From contig CAZYYO010000012.1 of the NCBI GenBank assembly GCA_964650965.1, positions 1 through 44,871 of the forward strand: a stretch of DNA of 44,871 bases, read 5' to 3'. The notes under the pieces are model-generated. The model had not been told where the DNA came from and searched no databases. It saw only the letters and a program-made list of their open reading frames with translations. The DNA is from CAZYYO01 sp964650965 (GTDB lineage Bacteria > Bacillota > Clostridia > Lachnospirales > Lachnospiraceae). Positions 1 to 6,221 of the stretch are shown piece after piece. Position 1 is the first letter of the stretch. Each line of letters starts with the position of its first letter. The position numbers were made by a program, and so were the translations under genes.

Positions 1-40
1 ATGGAGCTGACTGTTACTAATCGATCGAAGGCTTGACCAA
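1..40 (+). rRNA. 23S rRNA, 3' end only (partial)
   Basis: The first 40 bases match the conserved 3' terminus of bacterial 23S rRNA (GAGCTGAC-GTTACTAATCGATCGA-GGCTTGACC, compare E. coli GAGCTAACCGGTACTAATGAACCGTGAGGCTTAACC). The gene enters from the left edge. No 5S rRNA follows it inside the window; the next gene is tRNA-Trp about 105 bases later. The exact 3' end is estimated by analogy to E. coli. Confidence 0.85.
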
Positions 41-107
41 GAAAAGAAATCGGATGATACTCTGTATGAAGTTTTGAAGGTACGAATAAATGAATATTTG
101 TAATTAC

Positions 108-135
108 ATCCCTATAATTCTATTATTGTAGGGAT
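108..135 (+). other. Inverted repeat between 23S rRNA and tRNA-Trp
   Basis: ATCCCTA (108-114) and TAGGGAT (129-135) are perfect 7-base arms around a 14-base AT loop. It sits in the 23S-tRNA spacer and could be a processing stem of the rRNA precursor or a weak terminator; the T-tract behind it is poor (TGTTATAT), so read-through into the tRNA is likely. Confidence 0.4.
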
Positions 136-145
136 TGTTATATAA

Positions 146-218
146 AGGGATATAGTTCAGTTGGTAGAACGTTGGTCTCCAAAACCAAATGTCGAGGGTT
201 CGAGTCCTTCTGTCCCTG
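146..218 (+). tRNA. tRNA-Trp (anticodon CCA)
   Basis: A 73-base cloverleaf: acceptor arm AGGGATA pairs with TGTCCCT and leaves G as discriminator, the D-arm holds AGTTGGTAGA, the anticodon loop CTCCAAA carries CCA, and the T-arm contains GGTTCGAGTCC. The 3' CCA is not encoded. It lies directly downstream of the 23S rRNA end with no separate promoter visible, so it is probably transcribed with the rRNA operon. Confidence 0.95.
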
Positions 219-227
219 TTTATGATA

Positions 228-271
228 AGACGAAAAGCAATGATGAATCATCAAAGCTTCTCGTCTTTTTT
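228..271 (+). terminator. Intrinsic terminator of the rRNA/tRNA-Trp operon
   Basis: AGACGAAAAGC (228-238) pairs with GCTTCTCGTCT (256-266) with one mismatch around a 17-base loop and runs into a T-tract. It directly follows tRNA-Trp. Confidence 0.75.
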
Positions 272-342
272 ATTTGCACAAAACGTAGAAAAATGTTGCT
301 TTTGGATGTATAATGAATGCATTGGAAGAGGAGTGACAGAAA

Positions 343-3300
343 ATGAAGACAAAAGTAAAAACATTAATTTCACTAATGATAAGTCTGTTCCTTATCTTAA
401 GCGTATTTTCACCACTTTGTCTGGTGACAGAGGCGGCAGGTAGAACGATACGCGTAGGATATATGGATTATACGGGATTTATTGAAATGCAATCGGATGG
501 TACCTATACAGGATATGGGGCAGAGTACTTAGCAAAGATTTCTGAATATACGGGATATCATTACGAGTATGTCTATGGTGAATGGACTGATTTAATGGAG
601 CAGTTGAAAAACCATGAAATTGATTTGCTTTGTACGGCGCAGTATTCCCAGGAACGTGCGCAAACATACGACTATTCTGCATATCCAATTGGTTATACAC
701 AGGGATTATTATATGGTAGGGCAGACAGCACGATTCCCTATGAGGATTTTGAACAGTTTAACGGGAAAAAAGTTGGCATTATTAAAAACAGCGCAATGCT
801 TTCTATGTTTCAAAATTATGAAAAGCAAAATGGATTTTCCTGTAATATGGTGGAATATGATTCCGAACAGGCCATGCAGGATGCGCTTGATTCGGGAGCA
901 GTAGATGCTATTTGTAGTGAACATTTAGCGAATCATACAGGGCTTACGCTTCTTGCAGAAATTGGAGCAGATGCGTTTTATCTTATTTCCTATAAGGATA
1001 GTCCTCTTATGCCAGAGATTAATAGTGCATTACAACAAATTAAGACAGATGCAGATTATGAATCAAATCTATATCATAAATATTATGACAGTAGTACAGC
1101 TGCCACTACGCTTCAGTTTACAGCAGCAGAGAAGCAATATATTGAAAATTGCGGAACACTTACGGTAGGGGTTAATGGTGATCGAGCTCCTTTTGCGGAA
1201 TATGATGAGAAGACCGGAACCTTTCAGGGAATCTGTGTAGATGTATTAAATGAAATTTCAAACAATAGTGGTTTGAAATTTAAATATGTTATACAGGAGC
1301 CGGGAGTGAAGACCGTAGATATGATTAGCTCAGGAGCATATGATATTGTCTGTGGTATTGAACGTGATAATTTTGTTACAGACGAAAACGTGGTCTCTAC
1401 GGATGCTTTTTTAGAAAGTGCGATTGTGCCAGTGGGTCTTGCGGGGCGTGAACTGAACATGAATGATTCCTTAACGGTTGCTTATCCAGCCTCTTTCCAA
1501 GCGTTAAAGAAGAATTTAGAGAGTAACTATCCCAATTTAAAACTGGTGGGATATGATTTAAACACCGATTGTCTGGATGCTGTGATGTCTGGCGAAGCAG
1601 ATATTTTCATTCAAAATACGCATTTGCTTAGTCAGCTGCTACAGGAACCCAAATATGATGGCCTAGATATTCTTCCTATCGAAATTATGACAGAGCATAC
1701 TGCCATGGCACTTCCCCGTTCGGCAGATCCTTTGCTTCTCTCAATTCTTAATAAATCGATTGATAATATTGATGATGCTACAATCAGCGCAAGTTTAATC
1801 CGATATACGTTTGCATCGCCTTATGAATATACGCTGGGAGATATGATTTATCGTTTCCGGGTACAAATTTCTATTATTACGCTTTTAGTCCTGGCTTGCT
1901 TTGCTTTATTGGCTACTTTGACGGTGATTAAGCAGCGCAGTACCCGCAAGCTTGCCAGAGTCAACGCTGTTTTAGAGCAGGCGAAGGAAAAAGCGGAAAG
2001 CGCAAATATGGCAAAATCCCAGTTCCTTGCTCAAATGAGTCATGAGATACGAACACCGATGAATGCAATTATTGGATTGACTAATATTGCAAAAACAGAA
2101 GTACGTGATCCAGAAAAGGTAACAGATTATCTTACCAAAATTGATGGAAGCTCCCGCTTGCTCCTTGGCATCATTAATGATGTGCTGGATATGTCAGCAA
2201 TAGAGGGAGGAAAACTGAAAATTGATCAGGCTCCTTTTGATTTCAAGCAGATGCTTACGAATATTACTACCGTATTCTACCAGCAGGCCAAGATGAAGAA
2301 TATCGAGTTTCGCGTGCAGCTTAGTGGAATTACAACGGAAACAGTAATAGGTGATGAACTTCGTGTAAATCAAATCCTTATGAATTTCCTTTCCAATGCT
2401 GTTAAATTTACACCCTCTGGAGGAGAAATCAGTTTATTGGTTCTTCAGACAAGTCTTTCAGATAAAAAGGTTCAGATTCGATTTTCAGTGGCAGATACTG
2501 GATGTGGAATGAGTGAGGATATGAAGGCAAGACTGTTCCGTCCATTTGAGCAGGAGTCTGCTTCTACCGCCCGTAAACATGGTGGCAGTGGCTTGGGATT
2601 ATCCATTACCAAGAATTTAGTTGAGATGATGGGAGGTACCATCGGAGCAGAAAGTACACTGGGAAAGGGAAGTGTATTCTCAGCAGATATTCCCTTCGGA
2701 GTGGTTAAGGAAACTGTCCTTGATAAAACAGCTGACTTTAGTCAAATTCGAACACTGATTATAGATGATGATATTGATTCCTGTAAATATTGTGCCAGCC
2801 TTCTAGAACGCCTTGAGGTACCTCATGAGTACGTTACCCGTGGCGAGGAAGCACTAGAAAGACTCGGAGAAGCAGAGGATCAGGGAAATCCATTTAAACT
2901 GGTTATGGTTGATTGGAAAATGCCAGAAATGGATGGAATTGAGGTTACGGAGAAAATACGGGATATTTTCGGTGAAGATACCATTGTCATTATTGTTTCT
3001 GCGTATGATTTAAATGAGTTAGAGGATACTGGGAAAGCTGCAGGAGCAGATTACTTTATTCCAAAGCCATTATTCCAATCTACTTTATTTAATGCCTTGA
3101 TGCGTATTTCTGGTGGTGATTTTACCAAGATAGAAGCAAGTCATGAAAATGAAAATTATGATTTCCATGGAAAAAAGATTCTGGTTGCAGAGGATGTTGT
3201 TTTAAACATGGAGGTTGCAGTGAAGCTGCTTAATATGGTAGGCATAGAGGTTGTTTGTGCAGAGGACGGAAGACAGGCGGTAGATATTTTCAAAAACTCT

Positions 3301-3546
3301 GCCCCAGGAACCTTCGATTGCATTCTTATGGATATTAATATGCCTGTTATGGATGGATACGAAGCCACGAAGGCCATTCGTACCTTGGCAAGAAAAGATG
3401 CCAAAACGATTCCAATCTATGCCATGACAGCAAATGCATTTTCAGAGGATGTGGCTGCAGCGATGAACGCAGGAATGAATGGACACATTGCCAAGCCTAT
3501 TGAAACCAGGCTACTGTATAAGACCTTAGAAAAGGCATTTTCATAG
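343..3546 (+). CDS. Hybrid sensor histidine kinase with two solute-binding (PBPb) domains and two receiver domains
   Basis: A 1067-residue BvgS/EvgS-like membrane phosphorelay kinase. Order: signal/TM segment (about 7-32), two type-3 periplasmic solute-binding domains (about 34-255 and 270-495, each beginning with an 'IRVGY' or 'LTVGVNGDRAPF' strand), TM helix (about 507-527), coiled linker, HisKA with phospho-acceptor His567 in SHEIRTPMNA, HATPase with N-box NFLSNAVKFT, G1 DTGCGM and G2 GGSGLGLSI, then receivers with phospho-acceptors Asp857 (VDWKMPEMDG) and Asp997 (MDINMPVMDG). The AGAGGAG upstream supports the ATG. No HPt domain is present, so a separate phosphotransfer protein or direct transfer is expected. 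The ligand is unknown; such paired PBPb domains usually bind amino acids or related small molecules. No response regulator with an output domain is adjacent. Confidence 0.92.
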   Translation: MKTKVKTLISLMISLFLILSVFSPLCLVTEAAGRTIRVGYMDYTGFIEMQSDGTYTGYGAEYLAKISEYTGYHYEYVYGEWTDLMEQLKNHEIDLLCTAQYSQERAQTYDYSAYPIGYTQGLLYGRADSTIPYEDFEQFNGKKVGIIKNSAMLSMFQNYEKQNGFSCNMVEYDSEQAMQDALDSGAVDAICSEHLANHTGLTLLAEIGADAFYLISYKDSPLMPEINSALQQIKTDADYESNLYHKYYDSSTAATTLQFTAAEKQYIENCGTLTVGVNGDRAPFAEYDEKTGTFQGICVDVLNEISNNSGLKFKYVIQEPGVKTVDMISSGAYDIVCGIERDNFVTDENVVSTDAFLESAIVPVGLAGRELNMNDSLTVAYPASFQALKKNLESNYPNLKLVGYDLNTDCLDAVMSGEADIFIQNTHLLSQLLQEPKYDGLDILPIEIMTEHTAMALPRSADPLLLSILNKSIDNIDDATISASLIRYTFASPYEYTLGDMIYRFRVQISIITLLVLACFALLATLTVIKQRSTRKLARVNAVLEQAKEKAESANMAKSQFLAQMSHEIRTPMNAIIGLTNIAKTEVRDPEKVTDYLTKIDGSSRLLLGIINDVLDMSAIEGGKLKIDQAPFDFKQMLTNITTVFYQQAKMKNIEFRVQLSGITTETVIGDELRVNQILMNFLSNAVKFTPSGGEISLLVLQTSLSDKKVQIRFSVADTGCGMSEDMKARLFRPFEQESASTARKHGGSGLGLSITKNLVEMMGGTIGAESTLGKGSVFSADIPFGVVKETVLDKTADFSQIRTLIIDDDIDSCKYCASLLERLEVPHEYVTRGEEALERLGEAEDQGNPFKLVMVDWKMPEMDGIEVTEKIRDIFGEDTIVIIVSAYDLNELEDTGKAAGADYFIPKPLFQSTLFNALMRISGGDFTKIEASHENENYDFHGKKILVAEDVVLNMEVAVKLLNMVGIEVVCAEDGRQAVDIFKNSAPGTFDCILMDINMPVMDGYEATKAIRTLARKDAKTIPIYAMTANAFSEDVAAAMNAGMNGHIAKPIETRLLYKTLEKAFS

Positions 3547-3598
3547 TGTCGTTTTTTGTCGAATCATTCTAAGAGAGATGGTTTTTATCTCACTTGCA

Positions 3599-3627
3599 TT
3601 GACATCATTATTGTGTTGCTTTATAGT
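3599..3627 (+). promoter_or_regulatory. Sigma-A-type promoter for the chemoreceptor gene at 3677
   Basis: TTGACA (3599-3604), a 17-base spacer and TATAGT (3622-3627) form a near-consensus promoter. It would start RNA near 3634 and so shows that the chemoreceptor is read from ATG 3677, not from the earlier in-frame ATG at 3578. Confidence 0.75.
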
Positions 3628-3676
3628 TGATATATCTATATTTTTACAAAATACGATTAGAAAATTGGGGGAAATT

Positions 3677-5617
3677 ATGTTTTTTGACAAGAAAAATAAT
3701 CAGGCACAAGAGGAAATTTTTGCTCAGTTGCTGGCGTGGGATTTTACAAAGGATAACGAGACTTCTAATAATCAAACAGATCTTTTACAAATATACCAGA
3801 ACTATAAGGAATTCTTTACTGGATTTAAAGGTGATTTAGGAGAAGTTGTTTCTGTATCTGACCAATTGGAAGGAATTGTAGAGAATCTTGCAGAATCTTC
3901 TGCTAGTGTAAAATCTTCTACAGAATATATTGCGCAGGGAGCCATGTCTCAAGCGGAAGATGTACAGAATTGTATTGAGATTTCTGATATTTTTGCAGAG
4001 AAAATGGATAATATGGATGTGCTTTCCAAGGGATTGATTGATAAAGCATATGATATGAGTAAGGAAAATACTCGTGGAAAAGATGTTATCCAGAAGCTGA
4101 TTGAAAATCAAAAGAAAAATCAGGAGGTAATCAATTCGATTACAGAAGAGATTCATACCCTGATTGGAAAAACCCAGGAAATTAACGATGTTACTCAGGT
4201 ACTATATGGAATTTCATCCCAGACCAATCTACTGGCTTTAAATGCAAGTATTGAGGCTGCAAGAGCAGGAGAAGCTGGAAAAGGATTTGCTGTTGTTGCA
4301 GATGAGGTGCGTAAATTATCTGAGGAAAGCCAAAAGGCAAGTGAGGGAATCAATGATTCCATTACAGGCATTGTAAAGGAATTAAATTCTTTGAAAAACA
4401 CCATTGATGTTTCCGAAGGAATCTTTGAAGCACAGACCTCCGCAGTAGATGAAGTGACGGAGGAAATGGATAATATCAGTAATCAGGTAGATGGATTCAT
4501 CGATGAACAGAATATTTTTAATGGTGAAGTTGCAAATCTGCAGGCTGAAAAGGAACGTCTCGTTGCATCGATTATTAATATTGCAACGGTAGTAGAAGAG
4601 TCCTCAGCTACTACAGAAGAAGTGGCTAGTCTTACCATGTCTCAGGATAATATGATGGCATTGTTGATTAAAATGGCACACAAGCTGGAGAAGACGGTTG
4701 CTGAAATTGAGAAGAAAACAGGAAATATACAAACAGTAGACACCGGAAATAATAAAAAGAAAGTAGCAATGATTTGGGATTTAGATGATCCTTTCTGGGA
4801 GCCGGCAACAAAAGAGGCAGAAAAGACAGCAAGAATTCTAAACTTTGATGTAAAGGTATTTGCTCCAAAGCATCGTGGTAGCCAGGGAACTGCAGAAATG
4901 GTAGGATTTTTGGAAGAGATTCTACAGGATCATTATGATGCGATTGCTATTTCCCCAATTGTGGACAGTAAGATTCAGAAGCTGTTGAAGGATGCTGAAA
5001 ATCAGGGAATGAAGATTGTATTTATTCAGTCCGTTGTAGATGGCGTAAAATATGAGTCCTTGATTGGTACCGACGCAAAACAATGTGGTAAGCAGGCAGC
5101 ACAGTCTGTAATCGCTCAGCTAGGCGGCACAGGTGGTGATGTAGCCATCGGCATGTGGTCAGATATGAAGCTAGAAACCATAGAAGACAGATCCCAGGGA
5201 TTTATTGATGAAATTAGAAAGCATTCCGATATTAATCTTCACACCATAGATGTAGTAGGAGAACCTTCGGTTGAGGATGCAAATCGTACGATAGACGAAC
5301 TGCTCCGGAAGAATCCAAATCTAAAGGTCGTATTTGCAACCAACGTTGGTTGGGGACTTGCTTATGCGAAGTACCTAGAGACACATAATGCAGATTTCAA
5401 GGTAGTAACTGTTGACTTTACCAAAGAGGTTGCTGATTATATGAAGAAAGGCCTGATTAAAGTTGCAATTGCCCAGCGTCCATTTGTATGGGGCTCTATG
5501 CCTTTGGAAATCTTTGCAGATTCCTTTGAAGGCAAGAAGGCAAGTGCTTACAAGGATACCGGTACATATGAAGTAAATAGCAACAATCTTCAGATTTTTG
5601 CTGATAGATTATCATAA
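3677..5617 (+). CDS. Soluble chemoreceptor signalling domain fused to a C-terminal sugar-binding-protein domain
   Basis: 646 residues. Residues about 20-350 form the long coiled-coil methyl-accepting chemotaxis signalling domain; its hairpin tip (about 178-222) has the hallmark SQTNLLALNASIEAARAGEA and AVVADEVRKL. Residues about 362-640 form a type-I periplasmic-binding-protein fold (Peripla_BP_4 class, starting KKVAMIWDLDDPFWEPAT, with IGTDAKQCGKQAA and VVTVDFTKEVADYMKKG), as in ribose- or galactose-binding proteins. No signal peptide or membrane span is present when translation starts at 3677 (GGGGG ribosome site, promoter 43 bases upstream); the upstream in-frame ATG 3578 would add a hydrophobic leader but lies before the promoter. 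Inference: a cytoplasmic receptor sensing an intracellular sugar or metabolite and signalling to CheA/CheW. A LacI-type repressor is excluded by the absence of a DNA-binding domain. Confidence 0.88.
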   Translation: MFFDKKNNQAQEEIFAQLLAWDFTKDNETSNNQTDLLQIYQNYKEFFTGFKGDLGEVVSVSDQLEGIVENLAESSASVKSSTEYIAQGAMSQAEDVQNCIEISDIFAEKMDNMDVLSKGLIDKAYDMSKENTRGKDVIQKLIENQKKNQEVINSITEEIHTLIGKTQEINDVTQVLYGISSQTNLLALNASIEAARAGEAGKGFAVVADEVRKLSEESQKASEGINDSITGIVKELNSLKNTIDVSEGIFEAQTSAVDEVTEEMDNISNQVDGFIDEQNIFNGEVANLQAEKERLVASIINIATVVEESSATTEEVASLTMSQDNMMALLIKMAHKLEKTVAEIEKKTGNIQTVDTGNNKKKVAMIWDLDDPFWEPATKEAEKTARILNFDVKVFAPKHRGSQGTAEMVGFLEEILQDHYDAIAISPIVDSKIQKLLKDAENQGMKIVFIQSVVDGVKYESLIGTDAKQCGKQAAQSVIAQLGGTGGDVAIGMWSDMKLETIEDRSQGFIDEIRKHSDINLHTIDVVGEPSVEDANRTIDELLRKNPNLKVVFATNVGWGLAYAKYLETHNADFKVVTVDFTKEVADYMKKGLIKVAIAQRPFVWGSMPLEIFADSFEGKKASAYKDTGTYEVNSNNLQIFADRLS

Positions 5618-5839
5618 AAAGCGTGCAAAATGTGTTCCTTTGTAAATAAAAAGTTTGTGCAAAAGGTATAAAATACATAAATAATAAATGGGAAAATATG
5701 CATATCTTACAACTGGTGTTAACAAAAAATTAATAAATAGAACCAAAAGATTTTTTATAAGGGCTTAAAACTGAAAAAATCCCCTTAATTTGTGGTCAAA
5801 TTGCTGATAAACAGGTAATTTGAACAAGATATTGGAAAT
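5618..5839. other. AT-rich intergenic stretch
   Basis: No ORF or RNA gene is recognisable. A weak inverted pair (AAGGG near 5758, CCCCTT near 5782, then AATTT) may terminate the chemoreceptor transcript, but the loop is long and the T-tract poor. Confidence 0.3.
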
Positions 5840-5868
5840 TTGACATCTTTTCTGTTTGGTGTTTTAAT
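5840..5868 (+). promoter_or_regulatory. Sigma-A-type promoter for the HPr-like gene
   Basis: TTGACA (5840-5845), exactly 17 bases, TTTAAT (5863-5868). The predicted RNA start near 5875 leaves a short leader containing the GAGGTG ribosome site. Confidence 0.7.
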
Positions 5869-5895
5869 GTCTAAGTATTAAGCGAGGTGATTTAT

Positions 5896-6120
5896 ATGAG
5901 TTTTAAGATTATGTTGAAAAACACGGAGGAAGTCGAAGAATTTGTTTCAGCTGCCAGCAGTTGTCCCTTTGAAATCGACTTAAAAAGTGGATCCATATAT
6001 ATCGATGCAAAATCTTTTCTTGGCGTACTCACATTAGGAGTAAAAAGAGAAATGGATGTTATTTGTGCAAATTCAGATAAGAAATTTGAAAAGATTGTAA
6101 AAAAATATGCAGTTGCATAA
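5896..6120 (+). CDS. HPr-like protein lacking the phospho-acceptor histidine
   Basis: 74 residues in the HPr fold. The second half has the conserved IDAKSFLGVLTL stretch, which aligns with the Ser-46 region of HPr (KSIMGVMSL), so Ser40 matches the HPr-kinase site. The N-terminal half (LKNTEEVEEFVSAASS) lacks the His-15 motif GIHARPA needed for phosphotransfer in the sugar PTS. By family knowledge this resembles Crh-like or other regulatory HPr paralogues common in Clostridia rather than a PTS carrier. ATG 5896 is preferred over the GTG at 5887 because GAGGTG lies 6-8 bases before it and overlaps that GTG. It has its own promoter and terminator, so it is monocistronic. Confidence 0.8.
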   Translation: MSFKIMLKNTEEVEEFVSAASSCPFEIDLKSGSIYIDAKSFLGVLTLGVKREMDVICANSDKKFEKIVKKYAVA

Positions 6121-6146
6121 CATATAATGGATACAAAAGAAAAAGG

Positions 6147-6194
6147 ATATATACCGCAGAAGTAAAGTAGTCTGTGGTGTATATTCTTTTTTTT
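6147..6194 (+). terminator. Intrinsic terminator of the HPr-like gene
   Basis: A 14-base-pair stem (6147-6160 with 6171-6184, two G-T pairs) with a 10-base loop, followed by eight T from 6187. Confidence 0.8.
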
Positions 6195-6206
6195 ATATGA
6201 CGGCTA

Positions 6207-6215
6207 TGCTATAAT
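6207..6215 (+). promoter_or_regulatory. Extended -10 promoter element just before the helicase gene
   Basis: TGCTATAAT (6207-6215) is a perfect extended -10. No -35 is visible at the right distance (T-tract of the preceding terminator). Transcription would begin at about 6222, exactly at the first ATG of the helicase ORF. Confidence 0.5.
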
Positions 6216-6221
6216 TCTTGT

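Noticed and set aside
41..145. 5S rRNA in the spacer after 23S
   Set aside because: Only about 105 AT-rich bases and none of the conserved 5S loops.
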